Below, in pieces: positions 16,134 to 24,808 of a stretch of 62,025 bases of DNA (within the stretch, counting starts at the first letter, position 1; each line of letters begins with the position of its first letter). The stretch is from the NCBI GenBank assembly GCA_021372615.1, contig JAJFUB010000065.1, positions 1-62,025 on the forward strand, in the 5' to 3' direction. Made by a program: the position numbers and the translations under genes. Below the pieces are notes generated by a model. It did no database searches, was not told where the DNA came from, and saw nothing but the letters and a program-made list of their open reading frames with translations. The DNA is from a bacterium. Its GTDB lineage: Bacteria > Armatimonadota > Zipacnadia > Zipacnadales > UBA11051.

Positions 16134-16207
16134 ACCGCACGGCCCTCGCGGACTACGGATGCGACCGGCAGATGTGTCGGCTCCGGTCAGTGGGGGGGCG
16201 GGCCGTT

Positions 16208-16268
16208 CGTCCGCAGGACGATTGGCGGCCCGCAGGGCCGCCCCTCAGCCGGACACTTCAGTGTCCGG
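16208..16268 (+). repeat. Three-hairpin dispersed element, copy 2
   Basis: Hairpin 1 is CGTCC-GCA-GGACG (16208-16220). Hairpin 2 is GGCGGCCC with GGGCCGCC around GCA (16224-16242). The linker CCTCAG follows, then hairpin 3 with arms CCGGACACT and AGTGTCCGG around TC (16249-16268). The linkers match copy 3 at 61653 while the stems differ with both arms changed together. Confidence 0.85.
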
Positions 16269-16370
16269 GAGGCGACGCACCCCCTCCCGGTCGAGCCGTT
16301 GCGTCCGCAGGACGCTCCGGCTGCCCGCGACGAGGGGCGATAGAGCACAGCCGAAGAGAGGACCAACCCG

Positions 16371-18848
16371 ATGCGAACCCTCATGCTGACCATGGCCGTG
16401 CTGGGGTGTCTTGCGGCCGTCTACGCCGACTTCCCCGTCGTACAGGGCGGGCAGGCCAAGTGCCAGATCGTGCTGGGCAAAGGGGCCCAGCCGGTGGAGA
16501 AGGACGCCGCGGCTGATCTGGGGCGGTGCCTGAAGGTGATGACCGGGGTCGCGGTGCCGCTCGTGGCCGAGGGTGTGGAGCAGGCGGGTGTGCCCAAGAT
16601 ACTTGTGGGGCCGTGCGCGTTACCCGACGATGTGATGAAGGCCGTGGCAGGGCGCGACTATGGCGGCTACATCATCCGCCAGGTCGGGGCCGATCTGGTG
16701 CTGCGCGGGCCGAGCGAGTATGGCAGCTCGAACGCCATCTACGGACTGCTGGAAGACACGCTGAGCTGCCACTGGTACATGCCCTCCGAGCTGTTCGAGA
16801 GCATCCCGCAGCGCGCCGAGGTGGTGCTGCCGGCGCTGGATGTCGCCGTGAACCCCGGCTTCCGGTTCCGCTACTTCAGCGGCGTGTCGGAGGGCGGGAT
16901 CTGGCAGTACCGCAACCGCCTCGACCGACCGGGCAACCCCAACGCCCCGTTCCTGGCCCAGGGGCATATCCTGTACGCGCTCTACCCGCCCAGCAAGTAC
17001 GGGAAGACCCACCCGGATTACTACCCGCTCATCGCCGGGAAGCGCCATGTGAACAGCGACGACCAAGACCAGTTCGGCCAGCCGTGCACGAGCAATCCCG
17101 AAGTCGTGCAAGTCGCCGTGGACACAATCAGCAGGTTCTTCGACACCCACCCCCAGGCCCACACCCACTCGCTGTGCATCAATGACAACAACACGTGGTG
17201 CGAGTGCGACGCCTGCCGCGCGCAGGATGTCGAGGTGCCGCGCTTCCGCGGGCGCACGATCTACTCGGACCGCTACTACACCTACGTCAATGCCGTGGCG
17301 CGCGGGCTGGCGGCCAAGCACCCCGACCAGTTCCTCGGCGTGTTCGCCTACGCCGGCGTCGAGCCGGTGCCGGCGAAGATCGCGAAGATCGAGCCGAACG
17401 TGTACGTGAGCATCACGCAGGACTGCTCGCAGCACTTCGATGCCGCCTACCGGCAGACGGACTATGACTTCATCCGCCAGTGGCAGAGCAAGGCGGCGCA
17501 TGTCGGCAAGTACGACTACTACGGGCTGGGGGCCATCATCCCGCGCTACACGCCGCACCTGATCGCCCGGGACATCCGTCACTCACAGCAGGTGGGGTTG
17601 GAGGGCTTCCACTCGGAGGCCTACCCGCTGTGGGCCAACTTCGGGCCGCAGATCTACGTCGCGGCACAGATGCTGTACAACCCGAAGCTCGACTGCGACA
17701 AGCTGCTACGCGGGTACTTCGCCGACCTGTATGGCCCGGCGGCAGGGGAGATGGCGGCGCTCTACGAGACCTTCGAGAACGCCTGGATGAGCTACGAGCG
17801 CCCCGGCAAGTGGTTTGAGGGCATCAGCAGCATGGCCGAGCAGATCAGCATGTACAAGCCGGAGCACCTCGCGGCCGTCCGGGCGCACCTGCGACGCGCC
17901 AGGCAACTCGCGGACAGTGATCTCATTCGCCAACGCATCGCGTACGTGGACCAGGGGCTGGAATACCCGTTGAATGCCATTGAGGGCTGGCTGGCGGCCG
18001 AGAAGCTGAACACGATGCGGATCACCGCCGCGAACAGCGCGGAGGCGGTGCGGCTCATCAAGCAAGTCAACCGCTGCGTGGACGAGGCGCCGCGGCTGTG
18101 GCAGCGCAGCATCATGGACGACCCGATCAGCACCAACTGGTACAAGCAGGGCGCGCGGCCCACGGTCATCGGGCAGTGGGTCAGCCACTGTCAGGACGCC
18201 ACCATCGGTGCTGTCACCGAACTGGCGAACAGCAACGCCCCCGGCGACGTCCTGGCCGACGTGCTGGCCGGGCTGAAGGGCACCGACACCGAGACGATCA
18301 TGCGCGTGTACCAGGGCGAGCTCGACGCGCAACCGAGCCTGCTGCCCAACGGCTCGTTCGAGAGCACCGAGGGCGTCAAGGACGACCAGCCCACCGGTCC
18401 GGAGTGGACCAGCGAGGGCACGCCGCCGGGATGGAGCACCTGGAAGATTGACCCGTCCAAGGGCAAGCTATACCTCGACGCCGGCAAGCCCCACGCGGGC
18501 AAGCTGGCGGCCGCGATCCAGGGCGGCGACTGCGTGTGCTACATCACGACCGTGCCCGTGGAGGCAGGACGGCGCTATGCGGCCTGGACCTACGCCTTCG
18601 CCGAGAAGGCCGACCCGAAGCGCCGGACGACGCTGGAGGTGCGCTGGCAGGATAAGGGTGGCAAGTGGTTCAGCGGGGGTCTGAACACGCTGACGGCGGT
18701 CCGGCAGCCGGGGCGATGGGAGCGGCTCGTGAGTGTCGTCACGGCGCCGGAGGGTGCGGCGAAGGCGGTGATCCTGCTGGTCGTGTACGACATGCCCGAG
18801 GGCGAGAAGGCGTGGTTTGATGATGCGAGTGTGGTGGCGGTGGAGTGA
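16371..18848 (+). CDS. Secreted DUF4838 glycosidase-like protein with C-terminal sugar-binding domain
   Basis: The 825-aa protein has a signal peptide (MLTMAVLGCLAAVYA). Residues about 20-140 look like the alpha-glucuronidase N-terminal-like domain (CQIVLGKGAQPVEKDAAADL, GYIIRQVGADLVLRGPSEYG). The central part carries the DUF4838 signature region (HSLCINDNNTWCECDACRAQ and VNAVARGLAAKHPDQFLGVF). The C-terminal 180 residues form a CBM-like sandwich (NGSFESTEG to WFDDASVVAVE). DUF4838 proteins are related to GH67-type uronidases, but most have no tested activity. A second member lies at 36863-39184 on the other strand. It acts outside the cytoplasm; the substrate is unknown. The ATG has a GAAGAGAGG ribosome-binding site. 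Confidence 0.8.
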   Translation: MRTLMLTMAVLGCLAAVYADFPVVQGGQAKCQIVLGKGAQPVEKDAAADLGRCLKVMTGVAVPLVAEGVEQAGVPKILVGPCALPDDVMKAVAGRDYGGYIIRQVGADLVLRGPSEYGSSNAIYGLLEDTLSCHWYMPSELFESIPQRAEVVLPALDVAVNPGFRFRYFSGVSEGGIWQYRNRLDRPGNPNAPFLAQGHILYALYPPSKYGKTHPDYYPLIAGKRHVNSDDQDQFGQPCTSNPEVVQVAVDTISRFFDTHPQAHTHSLCINDNNTWCECDACRAQDVEVPRFRGRTIYSDRYYTYVNAVARGLAAKHPDQFLGVFAYAGVEPVPAKIAKIEPNVYVSITQDCSQHFDAAYRQTDYDFIRQWQSKAAHVGKYDYYGLGAIIPRYTPHLIARDIRHSQQVGLEGFHSEAYPLWANFGPQIYVAAQMLYNPKLDCDKLLRGYFADLYGPAAGEMAALYETFENAWMSYERPGKWFEGISSMAEQISMYKPEHLAAVRAHLRRARQLADSDLIRQRIAYVDQGLEYPLNAIEGWLAAEKLNTMRITAANSAEAVRLIKQVNRCVDEAPRLWQRSIMDDPISTNWYKQGARPTVIGQWVSHCQDATIGAVTELANSNAPGDVLADVLAGLKGTDTETIMRVYQGELDAQPSLLPNGSFESTEGVKDDQPTGPEWTSEGTPPGWSTWKIDPSKGKLYLDAGKPHAGKLAAAIQGGDCVCYITTVPVEAGRRYAAWTYAFAEKADPKRRTTLEVRWQDKGGKWFSGGLNTLTAVRQPGRWERLVSVVTAPEGAAKAVILLVVYDMPEGEKAWFDDASVVAVE

Positions 18849-18856
18849 GGGGAGGC

Positions 18857-18877
18857 ACGGCCAGCGGGGCTGGCCGT
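18857..18877. terminator. Hairpin after the DUF4838 gene
   Basis: ACGGCCAGC and GCTGGCCGT enclose GGG, 9 bases after the stop codon. There is no T-run, so it may be one more member of the palindrome family. The rest of the 18849-19220 gap shows no gene that I can support. Confidence 0.45.
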
Positions 18878-19220
18878 AGCACCCAGGCGCGGCTATGGCA
18901 ACCAGATCCAGCACTTCGCGCAGTGCGTGCTCGGGGCAGACAGCCGTTCCCGAGCCTATAGGACGGCTGGCGGAATCTCGTGGTAGCGCAGTGCCTCGTG
19001 GGGTCGTACCAGGGGCGGAGGGTGGTGGCGGTGGCGCCGCACGAGACCACGCCCATGGACCCCGCGCGGCGCAAGCGAAGCGTCGGCTAGGGACGAGACA
19101 CTCGCAGTCCGGCCTTCTGCAGCATGATACCACCGTGTATGTCAGGCCGAGTGGAAGGTGAGGTGGTTGCACCAGGTTCGCAGCGCAGGTCGGCCATCCC
19201 GCGGAGATCCCTGTTGGGAG

Positions 19221-19952
19221 ATGATGAACGTGAGCAAGGGTCATGAGCCGTGCATGCGGTGTGGTAGGCAACGAAGCTTCTTTGGCTGGGGGTGGCACCA
19301 GGGCGTCTCCCTTCCGCCCAACGCCGGGAAGCCCGAGTGCTATTGCCCTGGTTGTCTGCGCACGGTACAGCAAGAAGAACGAGAGGCTTGGGCCAAGGAG
19401 AGAGATGAGCGCTGGCGCAATCTGGGAGAGGACACGTACCGGTTGGAGACCGCGACCTCCCAGGGCCTGGTTAGCACCCGTGCCAGTGGCCGCTCAATCA
19501 CCGAGGTGCGTGTTGAGCTCTCCAGCCAAACTGATCGAGCAATCCGGGTTGTCATCACTCCGGGCACGGTCTTCGTGTCCGGAGGTTCGCATCAGAGCAT
19601 GGCAGTCAGGGCTGAGAAGACGGTTGGGCTTGGAGCGCGTTGCACCCAGCGGGTGGACGTTCCTGCGGCGTGCATCCACCCAGAGCGTCCAATTCCGAGG
19701 GCGGGTGACGGGTTTGCCTCTCTGGACACCTGCTCGGACGAACTGGGACGCTTCCTTGAGGCGGCGGCACAGGATGCCGGAATGGTCGTGCAGGCGGGAG
19801 TGTGGGCGATCACGGATGGGTATGACGCGCTCACGATACAGAGTCGGCTCAGACTGAGCGATGGGCGGACCACTCGCGTCGCAGTCTCCAATGATCACAT
19901 CCGCAGGGCACGTCAGATACTGAGGCGCTTAGGCATCCCCAATCGGCTGTAG
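19221..19952 (+). CDS. Zinc-ribbon protein with unrecognised beta domain, ~243 aa
   Basis: After the start (ATG 19221 or 19224) comes a treble-clef or ribbon-like segment, CMRCGRQRSFFGW, followed by ECYCPGCL, giving C-x2-C and C-x-C-x2-C. A charged helical linker follows (QEEREAWAKERDERWRNL). Residues about 80-170 look like a beta-sandwich (ITEVRVELSSQTDRAIRVVI, TPGTVFVSGGSHQSMAV, RVDVPAACIHPERPIP). A last region contains AGMVVQAGVWAITDGYDAL and a helical C-terminus. I have an impression of the beta segment from other uncharacterised bacterial proteins but cannot name it. Codon use is less GC-biased than that of its neighbours. It starts 13 bases upstream of the sulfatase on the same strand, measured stop to start. 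Confidence 0.65.
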   Translation: MMNVSKGHEPCMRCGRQRSFFGWGWHQGVSLPPNAGKPECYCPGCLRTVQQEEREAWAKERDERWRNLGEDTYRLETATSQGLVSTRASGRSITEVRVELSSQTDRAIRVVITPGTVFVSGGSHQSMAVRAEKTVGLGARCTQRVDVPAACIHPERPIPRAGDGFASLDTCSDELGRFLEAAAQDAGMVVQAGVWAITDGYDALTIQSRLRLSDGRTTRVAVSNDHIRRARQILRRLGIPNRL

Positions 19953-19965
19953 CGATGGAGGCATC

Positions 19966-21486
19966 ATGCCCGACCAACCTCGTCCCAACCTCCTCCTCCT
20001 CATGACCGACCAGCACCGCGGCGATTGCCTGGGCTGCGACGGCAACCCCGTCCTCGAGACGCCGTACCTGGATGAGCTGGCGGCCAGTGGCACGCGCTTC
20101 ACGGCCGCCTACACGGCCTGCCCCTCGTGCATCCCGGCACGGGCATCGTTGATGACCGGGATGGACCAGTGGCACACTGGCGTGCTGGGCATGGGGCGGT
20201 CGCGCAGCAACATGACCACCGCCTATGCACACACGCTGCCGGGTGAGCTGGCCGCTGCGGGCTACCACACCCAGGGCATCGGCAAGATGCACTTCCACCC
20301 ACAGCGCGCGCTGTACGGCTTCCACAACACGATCACTGATGAGAGTGGGCGGATGCCCGACAGCGACTACCGCCGCTGGTTCGAGGCGCACAAGAACGGG
20401 CCGTATGGCTATCGCGACCACTCGATTGACTGGAACTCGTGGATGGGCCGGCCGTCGCACCTGCCCGAGCACCTGCACCCGACGTGGTGGACAGCACAGC
20501 AGGGGATTGACTGGCTCAACCGCCGCGACCCGGAGAAGCCGTTCTTCCTGAAGGTCAGCTTCGCGCGGCCACACTCGCCGTACGACCCGCCGCAGGCGTA
20601 CTACGACATGTACCGCGACCAGCAGATGCCGCGGCCGTACCTTGGCGACTGGTGCGGCATGCACGACCTGGACAGCGACGACACGAACGCCTGGCGGTCG
20701 CACCGGTCGGACCGGGAGATCCAGCGGTCACGGGCGTGTTACTACGGCAACGTGACGTTCATTGACCACCAGATCGGGCGGCTGATCTACGAGCTGCGGC
20801 GCGAGGCCCCCGAGGTCTGGCGCAACACGCTCATCATCTTTACCTCCGACCATGGCGACATGCTGGGCGACCACCATCTGTGGCGCAAGACGTACGCCTA
20901 TGAGGGCTCGGCGCGCATCCCGATGATCGTGCGCCCGCCGCTGACGTGGGACTGCCCGCGCGGACAGGTGCGCGACGAGGTCGTCGAGCTGCGCGATGTC
21001 ATGCCGACCTTCCTGGAGGCGGCAGGGGTGGCCATACCGGAGACGGTGGACGGGATGAGCATGATGCCACTGGCCGGGGGTACAGGCCCAGTAGGGCAGG
21101 CGGCCTCGCCTGCCCGCGCGGGCGAGGCCGCCCGCGCTACCGGCGCCAACTGGCGGGAGTACCTCCTCGGCGAGCACGATTGGTGCTACTCGCATGAGCA
21201 GGCCAGCTACTACCTCACCGACGGCCGGTACAAGTACATCTGGTTCCCGTATCTGGGCGCCGAGCAGCTCTTCGACCGGGCCGTGGACCCGGGCGAGGAG
21301 CATGACCTGGCGCCCGACCCGGCCGGGGCCGAGCAATTGGCGCGCTGGCGGCAAGTGATGGTGGACGAACTGGCGGCGCGCGACTGCGGGCTGGTGGCGG
21401 ACGGGAAGCTGGTGACGCTGCCGCTGGATGTCGCCATTCGCAGCCCGCACCTGTACGAGTACGGCTGCTCCCCCGCTGCCAACTGA
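19966..21486 (+). CDS. Sulfatase (arylsulfatase A-like, S1 family) with FGly-type Cys
   Basis: The 506-aa protein has the alkaline-phosphatase-superfamily core: LLLLMTDQHRGDCLGCDG (metal Asp), the maturation signature CIPARASLMTG with Cys55 as the residue to be converted to formylglycine, GIGKMHFHP, and IIFTSDHGDMLGDH (metal Asp/His). It should hydrolyse sulfate esters, probably on glycans. There is no clear signal peptide, so it may act in the cytoplasm on imported sugars. Residues about 371-388 (GPVGQAASPARAGEAARA) are low-complexity and encoded by an inserted palindromic repeat at 21085-21132. No maturase gene is visible in the window. The ribosome-binding site is GGAGG. Confidence 0.92.
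   Translation: MPDQPRPNLLLLMTDQHRGDCLGCDGNPVLETPYLDELAASGTRFTAAYTACPSCIPARASLMTGMDQWHTGVLGMGRSRSNMTTAYAHTLPGELAAAGYHTQGIGKMHFHPQRALYGFHNTITDESGRMPDSDYRRWFEAHKNGPYGYRDHSIDWNSWMGRPSHLPEHLHPTWWTAQQGIDWLNRRDPEKPFFLKVSFARPHSPYDPPQAYYDMYRDQQMPRPYLGDWCGMHDLDSDDTNAWRSHRSDREIQRSRACYYGNVTFIDHQIGRLIYELRREAPEVWRNTLIIFTSDHGDMLGDHHLWRKTYAYEGSARIPMIVRPPLTWDCPRGQVRDEVVELRDVMPTFLEAAGVAIPETVDGMSMMPLAGGTGPVGQAASPARAGEAARATGANWREYLLGEHDWCYSHEQASYYLTDGRYKYIWFPYLGAEQLFDRAVDPGEEHDLAPDPAGAEQLARWRQVMVDELAARDCGLVADGKLVTLPLDVAIRSPHLYEYGCSPAAN
21085..21132. repeat. Palindromic element inside the sulfatase coding region
   Basis: GGCGGCCTCGCC (21099-21110) is exactly inverted at 21121-21132. The 32 bases at 21085-21116 are identical, in inverse orientation, to 48439-48470, which lies between genes. 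The element is read in frame and adds about 16 Ala/Gly/Pro-rich residues to the sulfatase. Confidence 0.85.
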
Positions 21487-21568
21487 CGGTGACACGCCGT
21501 CGAGGGGGCACGCGCATGGAGATTCGGCGTCCTGCCGCGTCCTTTGGGTCAGGAAGGAGCAAGGCGCG

Positions 21569-23335
21569 GTGATTGCCGATCTGGTGCGACGGGCCCAACG
21601 GGGCGAAGCCGAGGCGTACACGCAACTGGTGCGTCAGTTCCAGGATGCGGTATACGCGACGACCTATCAGGTTGTGCTGGACGCCGAGACGGCGCGCGAT
21701 CTGGCCCAGGAGACGTTCGTGCGGGGCTATCAGGGGCTAGGCGCGCTGCGCCGGCCCGAGAGCTTCCCGGCCTGGATCATCCGCATCGCCCGCAACCTGG
21801 CGACCGACTGGCTGCGCCGGCCCGAGCGGCGGTGGCTGCCGCTAGAGGCGGCACCACTGACCGAGACCGACCCCGCGGCCGAACTCGCCACCCGCGACCT
21901 GGTTCTCCGCGCCCTCAGTACCCTTCCTGCCGAAAACCGCCTCGCCCTCTCGCTCTTCCTGGTCAACGGCTACACGTACCAGGAAGTGGCGCGACTGACG
22001 GGTGCGCCGCTAAGCACCGTCAAGGGGCGCATCGAGCGAGCGAAGGGCAAACTGGCACGGGAGGTCTTTGCGATGGTCGAGGACACACTGAAGAGCGGCG
22101 CACCGGACGAGCAGTTCACCTTGGAGACGGTCAGGGAGAGCCTCCAGCAGGGCCGGGCGGCGGCAGACGCGCAGGACCTGGCAACCGGGCGGGCCGTGGC
22201 CGAGACCGCCCTGGAGACGTTGGCGGCACACGCGGCACGGGGTGCGGAGGCCGATGACCTGCGGGTCGAGGCACTTGGGCTGGTGGTCCAGTCCACTCAC
22301 TTCGCCGACCGGGAGCGCTGGTGTCAGGCCAAGCGCGAGTTGGTGCGGCTGGCCGAGGCGCGGGGCGACGAGGCGGCCGTGACGAGGCACCTGTACGACC
22401 TCGCCCTCTGGGACCGGTCTCTGCCCGAGGACGAGCGCGAGCAGATCGCCCAGCGGTGCCTGGACGCCCTCCGTCACAGCGGCAGCCACGAGCCGTTAGT
22501 GCGGGTGCTGTACTGGCGCGGGTGGCACTTCCTGATCCGCGGCGAGCCGGAGCAGGGCTTCGCCCTGCTGCAGGAGGCGCGTGAGGCGTTAGTCGGTGTG
22601 CCGTACAACGAATGGCATGCCTGCCTGGAGGCCTCGGCCGAGTTCGAGCGGCTAGCCGGGGAGCAGCTCGACGTGGCGCGGCGGGTGGTGTGGGGCGCCG
22701 GCTGCAACATCCTCCGCGTCGAGGGCGAGCGCATCGTGCATCCCGGTCAGCCCGGCTCCAGTTGCCACAGCGGCATACCAGCGGAGGCGGCCAAGTTCCA
22801 CGAGCCCTTCTGGGGGCTGGTTGAGCAGACCGACTGGTTCCCCTACGTCGGGCCGCAGCCGGGCTATGTCGAGGAGCAGTCGGCCTTCTCGTACACCCCG
22901 ACCCCGACCCACATGCGCATCTGGCTGGAGGCGAGCACCGAGACGATCAGCACCCCGGCCGGCGACTTCCGCGACTGCCTGCTGATGCGCGTGACGCGGA
23001 CGGAGTCGCCGCTAGATGCCGGAGTGGACAGCCCGCAGCGCCGCACCAACCGGATCGTGTGTGGCGAGAAGTGGTGCTGGTTCGCGCGCGGCGTCGGGCC
23101 CGTGGCCTATCGCGCCGAGCGGGCCGACGGGATCGTCGAGCACGCCGTGCTGTCGGCGTTCCACTGCCCCGAGTCGCGCGAGGAGTGGATGCCGCTGGTC
23201 GTGGGCACCCGGTGGGAGTATGTTCCGGCCGAACCGGGAGAGGATTTCGATGCCCTCATGGTGGAATGGTTAGGTCACTGCAGTGCGGATGGCACGTGGT
23301 ACCAGCCGCACACGCAGATCGGCAACCGCCACTGA
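21569..23335 (+). CDS. ECF sigma factor with ~410-residue C-terminal extension
   Basis: The 588-aa protein starts at GTG 21569 with AGGAAGGAG upstream. Residues about 10-85 match sigma region 2 (VRQFQDAVYATTYQVVLDAE, LAQETFVRGYQGLGALRRPE, FPAWIIRIARNLATDWLRR). Residues about 110-165 match region 4 (LPAENRLALSLFLVNGYTYQ, EVARLTGAPLSTVKGRIERA). The remaining 410 residues begin with TPR-like helices and end in a beta-rich domain (AGCNILRVEGERIVHPGQPG, FSYTPTPTHMRIWLEASTET, PLVVGTRWEYVPAEPGEDFD). An anti-sigma partner is not adjacent, so the extension may replace it as sensor or inhibitor (inference). It has no membrane helix. It follows the sulfatase by 82 bases and precedes the FAD oxidoreductase. 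Confidence 0.85.
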   Translation: MIADLVRRAQRGEAEAYTQLVRQFQDAVYATTYQVVLDAETARDLAQETFVRGYQGLGALRRPESFPAWIIRIARNLATDWLRRPERRWLPLEAAPLTETDPAAELATRDLVLRALSTLPAENRLALSLFLVNGYTYQEVARLTGAPLSTVKGRIERAKGKLAREVFAMVEDTLKSGAPDEQFTLETVRESLQQGRAAADAQDLATGRAVAETALETLAAHAARGAEADDLRVEALGLVVQSTHFADRERWCQAKRELVRLAEARGDEAAVTRHLYDLALWDRSLPEDEREQIAQRCLDALRHSGSHEPLVRVLYWRGWHFLIRGEPEQGFALLQEAREALVGVPYNEWHACLEASAEFERLAGEQLDVARRVVWGAGCNILRVEGERIVHPGQPGSSCHSGIPAEAAKFHEPFWGLVEQTDWFPYVGPQPGYVEEQSAFSYTPTPTHMRIWLEASTETISTPAGDFRDCLLMRVTRTESPLDAGVDSPQRRTNRIVCGEKWCWFARGVGPVAYRAERADGIVEHAVLSAFHCPESREEWMPLVVGTRWEYVPAEPGEDFDALMVEWLGHCSADGTWYQPHTQIGNRH

Positions 23336-23358
23336 TCCACCGGAAGAGGACACAACAC

Positions 23359-24687
23359 ATGGACCTGCAATTCAGCCGCACCATTCCCGTTCGTCATGAA
23401 GTGGATGTACTCGTTGCCGGGGGTGGGCCGGCCGGTGTGGCCGCGACCGTCGCCGCGGCCGAACAGGGGGCGTCCGTCTTCGTCGCCGAGGGGCACACAT
23501 GCTTCGGCGGCATGGGCACCGCCGGCCTGGTGCCGTGGTTCTGCAAGTTCGGCGACGGCGTCCACTTCCATGCCGGGGGCGTGGGGCGGCGCATCTTCGA
23601 TCTGCTGCACGAACGCGGCGGCACCAGCAGCCCGCCGGGGTGGATGTCACCCGCCATCCGCGCCGAAGTGCTCAAGCGCATCTACGACGACCTCGTCGCC
23701 GACAGCGGGGCAGCGTTTACGCTGCAGACGCAGATCATCGGCATCGAGCAGGACGGGCCGCGCGTGACCCATGCCATCTGCTCGGGCAAGAGCGGGCTGT
23801 TCGCCATCGCCGCGAAGACCTTCGTGGACTGCACGGGCGACGGCGACCTGTGCGCGTGGGGCGGGGCGCCGGTGGAGAAGGGCGATGCCGAGGGCGGCAT
23901 GATGGCCGGGACGCTGTGCAGCCTGTGGAGCGGGATTGACTGGGAGACGGTCAACCAGGCGCGCAGCGAGGGCCTGCGCGACGACAGTCGCTGCGCCGAA
24001 GCCGGCGACGACGGCGTGTTCACCATCCCCGACAAGCACCTCCCCGGCATGTGCATGACCAGCGCCGAGGGCGTCGGCGGCGGCAACATCGGCCACACCT
24101 TCGGCGTGGACGCCACCGACGAGCGCTCGGTGACCGAGGCGCTCGTGTGGGGCCGCAAGCTCGTCGTCGAGTACGAGCGGTACTACAAGGAGTACCTCAA
24201 GGGCTACGAGCAGATGCAGCTCGTGGCTACCGGGTCGCTGCTGGGCATCCGTGAGACGCGGCGCATCATGGGTGACTACGTGCTGGTGCTGGATGACTTC
24301 CAGAGGCAAGCGGTGTTCGAGGACGAGATCGGGCGCTTCGCCTATCCGGTGGACATCCACGCAGCCACCAGCGGCGAGAAGGCCTACGCGAAGTTCCTCG
24401 AGGAGTACACAGCCCTGCGGTACAAGGCCGGCGAGAGCTACGGCATTCCCTACCGGGCGCTGGTGCCGCGCAACCTGGACAATGTGCTGGTGGCGGGCCG
24501 CTGCATCAGCTCCGACCGTTACCTCCAGTCCTCGGTGCGCGTCATGCCGGGCTGCTACATCACCGGACAGGCGGCGGGCGTGGCGGCGGCGTTGGCAGCC
24601 GCCGGGGCCGGCGACACGCGGCAGGTGGATGTCAGCGACCTGCAGGGACGGCTGAAGCAGATGGGTGCGTTCCTGCCGAATGCGTAG
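23359..24687 (+). CDS. FAD-dependent oxidoreductase (FAD_oxidored family)
   Basis: The 442-aa protein opens with a dinucleotide-binding motif (VDVLVAGGGPAGVAATVAAA) and HTCFGGMGTAGLVPWFC, typical of the PF12831 type whose Cys/Gly-rich loop lies next to the flavin. Later motifs are FVDCTGDGDLCAW, GSLLGIRETRRIMGDYVL and NVLVAGRCISSDR with VMPGCYITGQAAG. Members often sit in sugar-catabolic clusters, but their substrates are mostly unknown. ATG 23359 has GGAAGAGG upstream; a much longer in-frame extension over the sigma gene is rejected. It lies 23 bases after the sigma-factor stop, so translation may be coupled. Confidence 0.88.
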   Translation: MDLQFSRTIPVRHEVDVLVAGGGPAGVAATVAAAEQGASVFVAEGHTCFGGMGTAGLVPWFCKFGDGVHFHAGGVGRRIFDLLHERGGTSSPPGWMSPAIRAEVLKRIYDDLVADSGAAFTLQTQIIGIEQDGPRVTHAICSGKSGLFAIAAKTFVDCTGDGDLCAWGGAPVEKGDAEGGMMAGTLCSLWSGIDWETVNQARSEGLRDDSRCAEAGDDGVFTIPDKHLPGMCMTSAEGVGGGNIGHTFGVDATDERSVTEALVWGRKLVVEYERYYKEYLKGYEQMQLVATGSLLGIRETRRIMGDYVLVLDDFQRQAVFEDEIGRFAYPVDIHAATSGEKAYAKFLEEYTALRYKAGESYGIPYRALVPRNLDNVLVAGRCISSDRYLQSSVRVMPGCYITGQAAGVAAALAAAGAGDTRQVDVSDLQGRLKQMGAFLPNA

Positions 24688-24697
24688 GGCGACTGTG

Positions 24698-24784
24698 GGG
24701 CGGGGCCTTGTGCCCCGCCCGCAACGGCTGCCAGCAGGATGCTGGCGCTCCTACGACACTCGGCGCGATGAATCGCGCCACTAC
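24698..24784. repeat. Three different palindromes in one short gap
   Basis: GGGCGGGGC/GCCCCGCCC (24698-24720), GCCAGCA/TGCTGGC (24730-24746) and GGCGCGAT/ATCGCGCC (24762-24779) stand in series between the FAD oxidoreductase and the isomerase. The 23 bases at 24762-24784 recur identically at 34577-34599. The first hairpin could end the upstream transcript. Confidence 0.8.
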
Positions 24785-24808
24785 GACGACTCTCCTGCGG
24801 AGGATGCG

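Noticed and set aside
15987-16343. Open frame in the gap before the DUF4838 gene
   Set aside because: Its translation is the three-hairpin repeats read through; the same peptide (CTAERPADAT) appears from the inverted copy near 61650.
23059-23358. N-terminal extension of the FAD oxidoreductase over the sigma-factor gene
   Set aside because: The extension is Arg-rich out-of-frame sigma sequence; ATG 23359 begins just before the flavin-binding motif.
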